Shown here: positions 24,261 through 32,680 of the stretch, in pieces | Numbering within the stretch: the first letter of the stretch is position 1 | Layout: every line of letters begins with the position of its first letter | Assembly (NCBI GenBank): GCA_017480795.1 | Contig: JAFURY010000021.1 | Span: 1 to 32,806 of the forward strand | Origin: Succinivibrionaceae bacterium | Lineage (GTDB): Bacteria > Pseudomonadota > Gammaproteobacteria > Enterobacterales > Succinivibrionaceae | Direction: 5' to 3' | DNA: 32,806 nt | The notes under the pieces: generated by a model | What the model was told of the DNA's origin: nothing | The model's database searches: none | What the model saw: only the letters and a program-made list of their open reading frames with translations | Program-made: the position numbers and the translations under genes

Positions 24261-25376
24261 TTATTTTTCCTCCGGTTTGCCCTTCGCCCCCGCCAGATAC
24301 TGTCTGAAGGCTCTGCTCCACCTGGCCCTGAAGCCCTCCGGCTCCTTGACGATGCAGTAAATGGCAAGTCCGCGCTCGTTGGCGTACCTGAGAGCCTCGT
24401 CGGCTCCCAGCACCAGCAGTCCGGTGTCCATGGCGTCGGTGAACAGAGCCGAATCTCCGATGACGGTGACCGAGACGGTATTGTGCTCGACGGGCTTTCC
24501 GCTTCTGGGGTCGATGGCGTGGGAATAGCGGCGGCCGTCCTTCTCGAAATAGTTGCGGTAGGTGCCGGCGGTGGACACGGCCCGGTTCTGGATGTCTATG
24601 ATGTCGCCAGCGGCGCCGATGACGTCCACCGGCTGCTCGATGGCCACCTTCCAGGGAAGACCGGAAGGGTTGCGGCCCCGGGTGCGCATGGCCCCGGCCA
24701 CGTGGACCAGATAGTTTCCGATACCCGCGGCGTCCAGCATTTTCGCAAGAGCGTCGGCTGCAAAGCCCTCTCCCACCGTGGCCAGATCGATTCGCATGGC
24801 CGGCAGATCCTTGCGCAGAAACGATCCGCCGTAGCCGTACTCCAGATGGAGCTTGTCCAGGCCCACCTGAGCCCTGGTGGCCGCTATCTCCTCATCGGAG
24901 GGAACGTAGCCCTCGGGCTTTCTGTCCCGTCCGAAGCCCCACAAATTGACCAGGGGACCTACGGTGATGTCCATCACTCCCTGCAGTTCCCGTCCGGCCC
25001 GGAAGCTTTCGGCTATCATAAGAGCGGTGTCCTCGGATACGGGAAAGGGATCGGTGGAAAGAAGCCTGTTGAAGCGGGAAAGCTCGGAATTCGGGTCGAA
25101 GGCCGAGATCTCGGCGTTGATGCGGTTCAAAACCTCCATGGCGTCATGCATAAGCTCGGCCTCGCCTCCGGGATAATCCCCCGCCACGGTGATGCCGAAG
25201 AAGGTGCCGAAGATGGGACCGCTGATTTCGACAGTCTGGCGCTTTTCGGCGACGGCTACGGGATCCTGCGCCGCGCCGGCGACCTGCTGCTCGTGCTTCT
25301 GGGCCACATAGGCGATGGTGCCGAAAATGGCGACAATGGCCGCAACCCGGAAGATCTTCTGCAGAACTTTGCTCAT
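24261..25376 (-). CDS. apbE: FAD:protein FMN transferase ApbE
   Basis: 371 aa. It attaches FMN covalently to Na+-NQR (NqrB/NqrC) and RNF subunits in the periplasm. Visible family elements are GTFFGITVAG, ISAFDPNSELSRFN, VMDITVGPLVNLWGFG, IDLATVGEGFAAD, STAGTYRNYF and SHAIDPRSGKPVEHN, with TDAMDTGLLVLG near the end. Two oddities: there is no lipobox cysteine after the hydrophobic start (about 9-25), so it is an anchored rather than a lipoprotein form; and the usual GG(D/E)IR loop reads AGAMR. The open frame extends 34 codons further upstream into nqrM, but the ATG at 25376, with GGAG 8 nt upstream, is preferred. It lies 5 nt after nqrM. Confidence 0.92.
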   Translation of the reverse strand: MSKVLQKIFRVAAIVAIFGTIAYVAQKHEQQVAGAAQDPVAVAEKRQTVEISGPIFGTFFGITVAGDYPGGEAELMHDAMEVLNRINAEISAFDPNSELSRFNRLLSTDPFPVSEDTALMIAESFRAGRELQGVMDITVGPLVNLWGFGRDRKPEGYVPSDEEIAATRAQVGLDKLHLEYGYGGSFLRKDLPAMRIDLATVGEGFAADALAKMLDAAGIGNYLVHVAGAMRTRGRNPSGLPWKVAIEQPVDVIGAAGDIIDIQNRAVSTAGTYRNYFEKDGRRYSHAIDPRSGKPVEHNTVSVTVIGDSALFTDAMDTGLLVLGADEALRYANERGLAIYCIVKEPEGFRARWSRAFRQYLAGAKGKPEEK

Positions 25377-25381
25377 CGCCT

Positions 25382-25612
25382 CTACTCCAGCCCCAGATCG
25401 CGCTTGATCTGCCGCTGTTTCTCCTGGGCCTCCTGGCGCTTCATCCGCATGCGCCGGGCAAAGCACGGCTTTTCGCACTTGCAGACCCGCTCCTCGCCCA
25501 GATCGTCGATGCTGCCGCAGGAGCCCTTGATGATCTTGCGGGCGAAAATGTATCCGATGGACAGAAGAAAAAACGCCAGACAGAAACCGGCGAAGGTCAG
25601 AACGAATATCAT
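25382..25612 (-). CDS. nqrM: Na+-NQR maturation protein NqrM
   Basis: 76 aa. A small membrane protein (one segment at about 2-23) followed by a cysteine-rich tail with GSCGSIDD, VCKCEKPCF, the conserved NqrM (DUF539) cysteines. It is needed to insert the Fe centre between NqrD and NqrE. In most bacteria nqrM and apbE follow nqrABCDEF; here the nqr structural genes are absent and the pair lies behind exeA-gspB. SD AGGAG is 9 nt before the ATG. The start is supported by the hydrophobic N-terminus. Confidence 0.93.
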   Translation of the reverse strand: MIFVLTFAGFCLAFFLLSIGYIFARKIIKGSCGSIDDLGEERVCKCEKPCFARRMRMKRQEAQEKQRQIKRDLGLE

Positions 25613-25635
25613 GACATCAGCTCCTAAAAAAATTT

Positions 25636-26295
25636 TCAGTTGCGTGAGGCGCGGGATGGTCTGGAGGATCCGCCTTTCCAGTCCACCAGAGAGCTCAGGG
25701 AAAAGGTGGTGGTCCCGACTCTGAACACGGTGTAGCCCGGAGCGATCTTCAGCACCTTCAGGACGCCGAATGGCTTGTCGCCCTCGCGGTATCTGCGATC
25801 GTTGAGAGTTATGAAGCGATCCCTGGTGTTGGAGGAATACACATGGGAGGCGTAGTTGAAATGCGGGATCTTGGCCTGAACGTCGGAGGGCAGATCGAAG
25901 ATGGTGTAGTCGGTCTCCACGTTGCCGCTGTCGGCCTCGTAGTCGATGTTGCTTTCCCTGATGGCCTGGTTCACCCGGTATTCAAGACCGTCGCTGGCAG
26001 GCTCGGCCTCGGTGGTCTGAACCTCCTGTCCCGGCAGTTCCTCCTGCTCCTTCTGGGTTATGCTGTTGCCGGAGTAGAACCCCTGATCCGGAAGAGGAAA
26101 CTCCTCGGTCTGATAAACCGGCTGATCAAGCCGCCGGTACGGAAGCACCGGAACGTCGTGAAGTTTCTTGGTGACGATTCGCACGGCGTTGTTGGCCTCG
26201 TCCTGCTGCTTGTTCCAGATGTAGTAGTTGTGGGAACTGAAGCCGGCGGCCATGCCCAGCGCGAACAGAAACAGAAGAATAAAGAACCTTTTCAT
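25636..26295 (-). CDS. gspB: GspB/ExeB-type secretion assembly protein
   Basis: 219 aa. One N-terminal membrane anchor (about 4-20) and a Pro/Glu-rich linker lead to a C-terminal T2SSB domain: FDLPSDVQAKIPHFNYASHV, DRFITLNDRRYREGD and VLKIAPGYTVFRVG. GspB works with the GspA/ExeA ATPase to place the outer-membrane secretin of type II secretion across the murein. The ATG is 2 nt after the exeA stop, and its ribosome site GAGGAG lies in the last exeA codons. No gspC-O genes are in the window, so a separate secreton cluster is expected elsewhere. Confidence 0.88.
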   Translation of the reverse strand: MKRFFILLFLFALGMAAGFSSHNYYIWNKQQDEANNAVRIVTKKLHDVPVLPYRRLDQPVYQTEEFPLPDQGFYSGNSITQKEQEELPGQEVQTTEAEPASDGLEYRVNQAIRESNIDYEADSGNVETDYTIFDLPSDVQAKIPHFNYASHVYSSNTRDRFITLNDRRYREGDKPFGVLKVLKIAPGYTVFRVGTTTFSLSSLVDWKGGSSRPSRASRN

Positions 26296-26297
26296 TT

Positions 26298-27950
26298 TTA
26301 CTGCTCCTCATTCTCGTAAATCAGACGGGGCATGTTGGCGCCGCCTCTTGCATTGAGAAGGATAATGGTTCTCAGCCCCACCTTGCCGTCGGCCTCAAGA
26401 TTTTCCCGGCGCTGAAATTCCTTTATTTCGCTGATCATGTCCTGATTGAGAGCCGTGTATCTCACCGGCCGGTGATGCATGGCCCTGGACAGAGCCCTGC
26501 TCATGTACTCGAAGTCCACCGCTCCGGAGGTCTTGACAAACTTGGAGCTGCCCGACGGAAGCATCCGCCACAGCAGCACCGCCTCGCCGTCCCACATGCT
26601 GGCCAGCCAGTCGTTGCTCACCTCGTAGCGGGTGCCGTCGATGATGATGCTGGAGGTGGTGGTTCCCACCTGGGTGATGACGGCGTAGAACTCCACCATT
26701 TCCTTCTGATCGTAGAGGGTGATCACCGCAGGGTGGTTGAGATGAACCAGCTCGTCCTTGGAGCCGCTGAAGTTGTAGCAGCCGAGCTTGGCGTAATGGG
26801 CGTTCTCGCAGGAAACTCCGGCGGCGTCGTACCCCCAGACCTTGAACAGCTCCCGCATGGCCTCGGCGGCGTTGGAGGCGTTGCGGATGTCGCTGCGGTA
26901 GTCGGCCTTCATTTTCAGAATGTCGTTGAACTCGCCGCTGTTGTCCACCTCCTCCACCTTCACCTTGGGCTCGGGATAGCGGATATCCATCACCGGACCG
27001 TAAAGATAGGATGTCAGCATGCCGATGCCAATGCCGCCGGCCAGCGCCAGGGCGGAAAAAACGAAGCGGTAGCTGAAGAAGAAGGACGCGGCATCGCTGA
27101 GGGCCGAGCGCCGAGCCACCGATGCCGGCGCGGTGCCGCTGAGGGCGGGAGGAGTAATGAAGGCCGCGGCCTTCTTGACCTCCCGGGAGGTGATGAGACG
27201 GCTCTGGGCATTGGTGCCCTCTTCAAGACAGCGGTCGGCCAGAAGATTGATAAGCCGCGGCACTCCGCCGCTGATCTTGGCGATAAGCTTCACCGCCGAG
27301 GAATCGAACAGCGGCTGAATTCTGCCGGCCACCTGCAGACGGAAGCGGATATACGCGCCCACGTCCTCCGGCTCCAGAGGAATGATGTGAAAGCGCGCGG
27401 TGATGCGCTGGGAGAGCTGACGCAGCGACGGCCGCGCCAGCAGTTCCTGCAGCTCGGGCTGGCCGATGAGCACGATCTGCACCACCTTCTGGTTGTCGGT
27501 CTCCAGATTGGTAAGCAGACGCAGCTGCTCCAGCGACTCCTCGGAAAGCATCTGGGCCTCGTCGATCACCACCACCGTATGTCTGGAATTGCGGTAGTTC
27601 TCGAAGAAGTAGTCCCGCAGCTGATTGAACAGATCCTTGATGGTGGCGTCCTTCTCGTAGGCGATGCCGTATTCGTCGCAGATGCAGGCGTACAGCTCAC
27701 GCGGCTCGTCGGTGGGATGATAGATCATGGCCAGATCCGTGTCGTCCGGCAGGATGTTGAGAATGCGCCGGGACACCGTGGTCTTTCCGGTGCCCACCTC
27801 GCCGGTGAGCAGCACGAAGGCTCCCCCCGATTTCAGGCCGTAGGAAAGATGGGCAAAAGCCTGATTGTGCCTCTCGCTGAGATAGAAATACTTCGGATCG
27901 GGAGATATGGAAAACGGATTCTCCTCAAGTCCGTAAAACTCGTTGTACAT
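26298..27950 (-). CDS. exeA: ExeA/GspA-type AAA ATPase with peptidoglycan-binding domain
   Basis: 550 aa. The AAA domain carries Walker A GEVGTGKTT (50-58), Walker B VVVIDEAQML and FHIIPLEPEDV. A membrane segment follows near residues 285-312. The periplasmic part has a C39-peptidase-like segment (around DELVHLNHPAVITLYDQ) and ends with a peptidoglycan-binding repeat (EIKEFQRRENLEADGKVG). This is the full architecture of Aeromonas ExeA. A GTG start 21 bases upstream is possible, but the ATG at 27950 begins exactly where the family does (MYNEFYGLEENPFS); AAGG lies about 10 nt upstream. It is the first gene of the long leftward operon. Confidence 0.93.
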   Translation of the reverse strand: MYNEFYGLEENPFSISPDPKYFYLSERHNQAFAHLSYGLKSGGAFVLLTGEVGTGKTTVSRRILNILPDDTDLAMIYHPTDEPRELYACICDEYGIAYEKDATIKDLFNQLRDYFFENYRNSRHTVVVIDEAQMLSEESLEQLRLLTNLETDNQKVVQIVLIGQPELQELLARPSLRQLSQRITARFHIIPLEPEDVGAYIRFRLQVAGRIQPLFDSSAVKLIAKISGGVPRLINLLADRCLEEGTNAQSRLITSREVKKAAAFITPPALSGTAPASVARRSALSDAASFFFSYRFVFSALALAGGIGIGMLTSYLYGPVMDIRYPEPKVKVEEVDNSGEFNDILKMKADYRSDIRNASNAAEAMRELFKVWGYDAAGVSCENAHYAKLGCYNFSGSKDELVHLNHPAVITLYDQKEMVEFYAVITQVGTTTSSIIIDGTRYEVSNDWLASMWDGEAVLLWRMLPSGSSKFVKTSGAVDFEYMSRALSRAMHHRPVRYTALNQDMISEIKEFQRRENLEADGKVGLRTIILLNARGGANMPRLIYENEEQ

Positions 27951-28059
27951 AATTTTGAACCTTAAGGTCACGTCCTTGACCGGACGCTCAGCAAAGACAA
28001 AAATCCGGATCCCGGGGACAACTGACCAGCGCCTTCAAAGACCGGATTTTCTGCTAAAA

Positions 28060-28087
28060 TTGGTGGCGTCATTATATCATTTATTAT
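28060..28087 (+). promoter_or_regulatory. Promoter of cca
   Basis: TTGGTG (28060-28065), 16 bases, then TATTAT (28082-28087), about 67 bases before the cca ATG. It overlaps the opposing exeA promoter, so the two should compete. Confidence 0.5.
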
Positions 28088-28099
28088 ACATGCTCTAAA
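28071..28099 (-). promoter_or_regulatory. Promoter of the exeA operon
   Basis: On the - strand TTTAGA (complement of 28094-28099), 17 bases, then a perfect TATAAT (complement of 28071-28076). A second TATAAT on this strand (complement of 28083-28088) has no -35. Confidence 0.55.
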
Positions 28100-28153
28100 G
28101 CGCGCCCGGCCGAAGATGGATATCGGGCTCTGACTGCAAAGGGTGACGGCGGA

Positions 28154-29509
28154 ATGAAGACATATCTTGTGGGAGGAGCGGTGAGAGACCGGCTCCTGGG
28201 ACTGGAGGCGAAGGATCTGGATTACGTGGTGGTGGGATCCACCGTGGAGCAGATGCTGGCATCCGGCTTTCAGCAGGTGGGCAAGGCCTTTCCGGTGTTT
28301 CTGCACCCGGAAACCAAATGCGAATACGCTCTGGCACGAATCGAGCGCAAGAACGGACACGGCTACGGCGGCTTCGCCTTCGATTTTTCACCGGATGTCA
28401 CGCTGGAGGAGGATCTCTTTCGCCGGGATCTCACGATCAACGCCATGGCCATGGACGAAAGCGGAGGGATTGTCGATCCCTACGGCGGCCAGCAGGATCT
28501 GAAGAACAGGATCCTGCGGCACGTGGGGCCGGCCTTCGGGGAGGATCCGCTGCGGGTGCTGAGAGTGGCCCGCTTCGCCTCAAGATACGCCCATCTGGGC
28601 TTTGCGGTGGCCCCCGAAACCATGGAGCTGATGAGGAAACTGGCCGAATCCGGCGAGCTTTCCTATCTCACCTCCGAAAGAATTTTCGGGGAATTCGAAA
28701 AGGTGCTGAAGGCGGGCAGCCTGAGCGTCTTCATCAGAGTGCTGAGACAGTGCGGAGCCCTCAAGGCGGTGTTTCCGGAAATGGACGCCCTCTACGGCAT
28801 TCCCGCCCGCCGGCACTGGCATCCCGAAATCGACACCGGCATCCACATGGAGCTGTGTCTGGATTACGCCGTGAAAAACGGCTACTCCCCAATCGAGAAG
28901 TTCGCCCTGTTCTGCCACGACTTCGGCAAGGCACTGACCCCGAAGGAAATCCTGCCGAGCCACCACGGGCACGGGCCAAGAGGCGTCAGCCTCATCGAGG
29001 CCTTCGCCGAACGTCTGAGAGCGCCCAGGGAGTATCGCGTCGCCGCCTGCTACGTGGCGGAGTTTCATTCCCACGTGCACACCGCCCTGTACAAGACTCC
29101 AGAGCAGATTATGGAGCTGTTCGAGAATCTGGGAGCCTTCCGCTTCCCGGAGCGGATGACGGTTCTTCTTGACTGCTGCACCGCCGACATCAGAGGACGT
29201 CTGGGCTTTGAAAACCTGCAGTACACCCATGCCGGCTATCTGCGCGACGTATTCGAGCATGCCTTGCAGGTTGACGTGAAGAAAGTGGTGGCCGACGGCT
29301 TCAAAGGCCAGGGAGTAAAGGACGAGCTTGCCCGCAGACGCCTTGAGGACATCGAAAGCTACAGCAGGATCTGGCTGAAGGAGCATGCCGACCTGGTCTC
29401 GTCCGAACGCCGCGAGGATCCGGCATATCTCGCGCAGAGAGCGCAGCGGGAGAATTCAGGCCAGACGCCGGCAGGAAACCGGCAGCGAGCCGGAACGCCT
29501 CGCCCATGA
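28154..29509 (+). CDS. cca: CCA tRNA nucleotidyltransferase with HD domain
   Basis: 451 aa. It builds or repairs the 3' CCA of tRNAs. The nucleotidyltransferase core is complete: GGAVRDRLLGL, the DxD metal pair D21-D23 (KDLDYVVVG), RRDLTINAMAM and EDPLRVLRVARFASR. The HD phosphohydrolase domain has FCHDFGKALTP with H255-D256 at the same positions as E. coli Cca, so the multifunctional form (phosphatase, 2',3'-cyclic phosphodiesterase) is expected. The protein is about 40 residues longer than E. coli Cca (412 aa), the extra being a polar, probably disordered tail. The ribosome site is weak (GGCGGA). Confidence 0.96.
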   Translation: MKTYLVGGAVRDRLLGLEAKDLDYVVVGSTVEQMLASGFQQVGKAFPVFLHPETKCEYALARIERKNGHGYGGFAFDFSPDVTLEEDLFRRDLTINAMAMDESGGIVDPYGGQQDLKNRILRHVGPAFGEDPLRVLRVARFASRYAHLGFAVAPETMELMRKLAESGELSYLTSERIFGEFEKVLKAGSLSVFIRVLRQCGALKAVFPEMDALYGIPARRHWHPEIDTGIHMELCLDYAVKNGYSPIEKFALFCHDFGKALTPKEILPSHHGHGPRGVSLIEAFAERLRAPREYRVAACYVAEFHSHVHTALYKTPEQIMELFENLGAFRFPERMTVLLDCCTADIRGRLGFENLQYTHAGYLRDVFEHALQVDVKKVVADGFKGQGVKDELARRRLEDIESYSRIWLKEHADLVSSERREDPAYLAQRAQRENSGQTPAGNRQRAGTPRP

Positions 29510-29523
29510 TGCTTCCGCCGTCA

Positions 29524-29539
29524 CCGGTTGCCGAACCGG
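29524..29539 (+). terminator. Small hairpin after cca
   Basis: CCGGTT-GCCG-AACCGG, 14 bases after the cca stop, followed only by AATTTC. It is a weak terminator candidate. The remaining 29540-29738 holds no supported gene; the in-frame extension of the next gene back to 29631 lacks a ribosome site. Confidence 0.35.
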
Positions 29540-29738
29540 AATTTCGCAGACTTTGAGAAACGCAAGCGGAAACGGACGATCTCAGAGAGATTAAGTTCCC
29601 CAGAACGTAAAACCAGTTCCGTGGCAACGATTGCGGACCGCGCGCCTTGGCGGGCTGAAACCCAACGATAGCGCCGCCGACTCCCAAACGCCGGGATGCG
29701 GGATGCGCGCGACAGAAAACCAAAATCAGGAATTCAGC

Positions 29739-31502
29739 ATGAATAACAAAAAACCGCTTTTGAACAATCCTTACGGGCATGCCGACTACGAAACCTTCCA
29801 TGCCAGACGGCGCGCCTTTGCGGACAAAAGCGGCTTCATAAGATTTCTTGACGACGAAAGCCTGACGTCCTATCCGGTCCTGCTGCGTCCCAGACGTTTC
29901 GGAAAAAGCACTTTCGTGCGGATGCTCAAGTGCTTCTACGATATTTCGTACAGGGACAGATATGACGAAATATTTTCCGGAACGGACATCTACAAAGAAA
30001 ATCTGGAAAGCAGGAACTCCTACCATGTGCTGAGTTTCAATTTTTCAGGAGTGTCTGGAGATGACAAGGAAAGACTGATCTCCAATTTCGTCATCGCCAT
30101 TGATCTGGGGCTGGAGGATTTCCGTGAACGGTATCCCGATTTTGATTTCAACCCGTCGGAAAAAGAAAAGGATACTCCCTCCGGATTTATCAAATCCTTC
30201 TTCAAGGCATACAAGCGGTATCCTTCAAAAAGAACTCTTTACATAATGATTGACGAATATGACAATTTCGCAAACAACCTGCTTTCCCAGGATCGGGAAC
30301 TGTTCAGAGCCATCACGGGAGCGGGAGGATTTTTGAAGGATTTCTATGCGGCGATAAAGGAAGGCACGGAAACATCATGCGTTGCAAAAACCTTTATTAC
30401 CGGAGTTTCGTCCGTGTCTCTGGATTCTCTTACATCAGGCTTCAATATCACTCTGAACGTGACATCCTACTGGCAGTTCAACGAATACGCGGGATTTACC
30501 GAAGATGAGCTTGCCAAACTGATCCCGAACCTGGTTGACACCAAATCTCTTGGCGCAGGCGTCGATGAAATCATCGAAAGAATGAAGCCGGTATACGACG
30601 GCTACTGTTTCAGCCGTCAGGCGAAGCGTACCGTGTACAATTCGTCCATGTGCCTGTACTATCTCAGCAACCTGCAGCAGACAGGCGAGTTTGGCTCACC
30701 TGAAGAATATCTGGATCCGGCCTCGGATCATGACGGACAGAAACTTCAGAAACTGTTTGAAATCACACAGGACAATATTGCTGACGAGATCCTCAATACC
30801 TATCTTAGCGGCGACGTGTTTTTCATCAGCGATCTGGCAAAGAACCTCAATCTGAGCGGGAATTCAAAATATGATCGGGTTCAGTTTCTGTCCATGCTCT
30901 ACTATCTGGGGTATCTTACCATCGACCCGAAGCGTTCGCGATCCGGAAGACTTGCGCTTAGAATTCCGAATCTCTTCTTGTCAAAGCTGTTTGCCCAGTG
31001 CACGTCGGATCTGCGACTGAAGTCCAACCCTGAATTCTCAAGCGCGACCCTGGATATCTCAGCCTTGCAGCGCGGCGATGACGACATAACCTCGTTCGCC
31101 GCCTCATGCACCAAGTTTTTAAGCGGTATCCTCACCAACCAGGTGCTGACACACATGAGCGAAATGGCGCTGAACCTGACGCTGTACACCAAACTTGATA
31201 CCATGGGCGTTGAATTTGCGGAGATGCAGAAATCGCTGCGGGTGCCAGGAGACGGAGAGAAATACGCGGATCTGGTGATCACCATAAACGAAGGCAAAGC
31301 AAACGAACTGGTTTATCTCATCGAGCTGAAGTACATTGCCAAAAGCAACGCCTCGGAATCAAAGATCCAAAGTCTGGCAAGAGAAGCTTCGGATCAGGCG
31401 CTCAAATACTGTTCAGCAATTGAATTCGAAGGAAAAACGGTTAAGGCATACGCAATGATCTTCTCCGGATCTGGGTGCGTATATTGCAGAAAGCATAGCT
31501 AA
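29739..31502 (+). CDS. AAA-ATPase-like protein with C-terminal PD-(D/E)XK nuclease-like domain
   Basis: 587 aa. The N-terminus fits the AAA-ATPase_like family (PF09820): PYGHADYETFHARRRAFADK, a Walker A variant LLRPRRFGKSTFVRML, Walker B TLYIMIDEYDNF and TGVSSVSLDSLTSGFN. The C-terminus fits the paired PDDEXK_9 domain (PF08011): EKYADLVITI (Asp of the motif) and VYLIELKYI (E-x-K). Such genes are often present in many copies in gut and rumen bacteria, and their role is not established; defence, selfish or stress roles have been suggested. The ATG at 29739 is chosen because AGGA lies 8 nt upstream and the family begins there. It stands alone between cca and an AT-rich region. Confidence 0.88.
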   Translation: MNNKKPLLNNPYGHADYETFHARRRAFADKSGFIRFLDDESLTSYPVLLRPRRFGKSTFVRMLKCFYDISYRDRYDEIFSGTDIYKENLESRNSYHVLSFNFSGVSGDDKERLISNFVIAIDLGLEDFRERYPDFDFNPSEKEKDTPSGFIKSFFKAYKRYPSKRTLYIMIDEYDNFANNLLSQDRELFRAITGAGGFLKDFYAAIKEGTETSCVAKTFITGVSSVSLDSLTSGFNITLNVTSYWQFNEYAGFTEDELAKLIPNLVDTKSLGAGVDEIIERMKPVYDGYCFSRQAKRTVYNSSMCLYYLSNLQQTGEFGSPEEYLDPASDHDGQKLQKLFEITQDNIADEILNTYLSGDVFFISDLAKNLNLSGNSKYDRVQFLSMLYYLGYLTIDPKRSRSGRLALRIPNLFLSKLFAQCTSDLRLKSNPEFSSATLDISALQRGDDDITSFAASCTKFLSGILTNQVLTHMSEMALNLTLYTKLDTMGVEFAEMQKSLRVPGDGEKYADLVITINEGKANELVYLIELKYIAKSNASESKIQSLAREASDQALKYCSAIEFEGKTVKAYAMIFSGSGCVYCRKHS

Positions 31503-31543
31503 ATCAACAATATACATGTCCTACTAAACCTTAAAAAGACTTA

Positions 31544-31611
31544 ACGTTGTGGTAGATATAACGCACAACGTCATATACTCATGACAACATGATGGTCACA
31601 CCATTGGTGTG
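31544..31611. promoter_or_regulatory. Two inverted repeats after the AAA-ATPase gene
   Basis: ACGTTGTG (31544-31551) pairs with CACAACGT (31564-31571) across 12 bases, and CACACC-ATT-GGTGTG lies at 31597-31611. Neither is followed by a T-run, so an operator or RNA fold is likelier than a simple terminator. The sequence becomes AT-rich here. Confidence 0.4.
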
Positions 31612-31653
31612 TTACATTATTGCAAATCGCTATTTTTATTGTCAAAAAGAAGA

Positions 31654-31926
31654 CTATTTTTGATTTTTTTCACGTTCATTCAACTCAATAATAGCCTTTT
31701 TATATTGTTCATCAATACTTTGTCGTCTTTCCTTCTCCTCAACGGCACCAATAATACATTGAAATATTCCTTTTATTAGATTGTGCAATCCTGCACCTAA
31801 CATTCCTCCTAAACTAAAATAACTCTCACCCTCAAATCTATTATCACCAGTAAACAAACAAACAATAAAAGCAAAAACGATACCTGATACAATTATGAAC
31901 AAAAAAATGCCAAGGATGACGTCCAT
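31654..31926 (-). CDS. Small membrane protein of unknown function
   Basis: 90 aa. One clear membrane segment at about 4-25 (rich in I, F, V); a second, glycine-containing hydrophobic stretch at about 38-62 (GGMLGAGLHNLIKGIF, CIIGAV); then a charged helical tail (EEKERRQSIDEQYKKA). Not recognised. The start has GGGAG 7 nt upstream. It lies 41 nt after the other small gene on the same strand, so the two are probably co-transcribed. Base composition is far more AT-rich than the core genes of this window, which suggests recent transfer. Confidence 0.65.
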   Translation of the reverse strand: MDVILGIFLFIIVSGIVFAFIVCLFTGDNRFEGESYFSLGGMLGAGLHNLIKGIFQCIIGAVEEKERRQSIDEQYKKAIIELNEREKNQK

Positions 31927-31967
31927 GTTTTACTCCCAAACATAACACATATTCATATTCGACACAC

Positions 31968-32372
31968 TCATGAGCGAGCAAAATCTAAATCATCATCATC
32001 GACATTAAACACCGTATCATCAAACTCAATAGAAATATCTTTGACAGTCCCATTGCAGACATTCGCTTTCAGAGTGCAAATTTTCTCCTTATGCAATTCC
32101 TTTTCACTTACATATTCACTTTGTTTGTCTACTGAATCGTATTTTTCAATAGAAATGCGAGCGGTAATATTAACAGAAAACTTAGCTACCATGCGGTTAT
32201 CATCAACACAAAGATAGTTCAATTCTTTCACAGAAACAGCAGTAAAAGAAGAAAAACCCAATTGCCAACACCCCATGGTACCATCTGTAAATTCAAAATA
32301 ATCGTCACCTGCAATATTTTCAATCTTGCTTACTGCTGTAGCGAGCAGTAACTCTACGTCATCAACTTTCAT
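31968..32372 (-). CDS. Acidic beta-rich protein of unknown function
   Basis: 134 aa from the chosen ATG at 32372, which has AGAGGTGAG upstream; an in-frame ATG at 32393 has no such site. The C-terminal half alternates hydrophobic and polar residues (VAKFSVNITARISIEKYD, ISIEFDDTVFNVDDDDLDF), suggesting beta strands. That part loosely recalls the C-termini of some PIN-like DUF4935 proteins, but no nuclease residues are present, so I do not assign it. AT-rich, in a likely two-gene unit with the small membrane protein. Confidence 0.6.
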   Translation of the reverse strand: MKVDDVELLLATAVSKIENIAGDDYFEFTDGTMGCWQLGFSSFTAVSVKELNYLCVDDNRMVAKFSVNITARISIEKYDSVDKQSEYVSEKELHKEKICTLKANVCNGTVKDISIEFDDTVFNVDDDDLDFARS

Positions 32373-32483
32373 AATCTCACCTCTTAGAAACAAGTTTACT
32401 ACTGTTTTTTTTTTGTACAGTTTTAAGTATGCACCGTTCTTAATTTTGTGAGGAAAACCCGAACAAATAAAACCTTTGCATCC

Positions 32484-32578
32484 AGCAGAGCAGTTTTTGG
32501 ATACTTCTCTAGCAATAGCAACTGAATAACAAACTGGATTTTATCTGTTAATATTGCGATCACAAAAATTGCTCTGCT
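32484..32578. ncRNA. Nested inverted repeat, candidate structured RNA or MITE
   Basis: Outer arms AGCAGAGCAGTTTTTG (32484-32499) and CAAAAATTGCTCTGCT (32563-32578) match in 15 of 16 positions, and the odd one can be a G-U pair. Inside, GCAATA (32512-32517) pairs with TATTGC (32552-32557), and TAACA (32527-32531) with TGTTA (32546-32550) around a 14-nt loop. Three helices stacked in register over 95 bases are not expected by chance. There is no clear target-site duplication or promoter. Confidence 0.45.
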
Positions 32579-32680
32579 ACAAATTTAGTAGTATGATTAT
32601 CCACAAGTAAACAAGGAAAATCACATGAGCAATTTGATTAAAACCGATAATCCACAGAAGGGATGGTAGTGGCTGATCTT

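Noticed and set aside
23403..25724. A 773-codon open frame on the + strand
   Set aside because: It lies entirely opposite apbE, nqrM and the membrane protein gene, whose proteins are recognisable or well-formed; composition is shadow-like.
26472..27965. A 497-codon open frame on the + strand
   Set aside because: Opposite exeA, which has full AAA and peptidoglycan-binding domains; the frame has no domain of its own.
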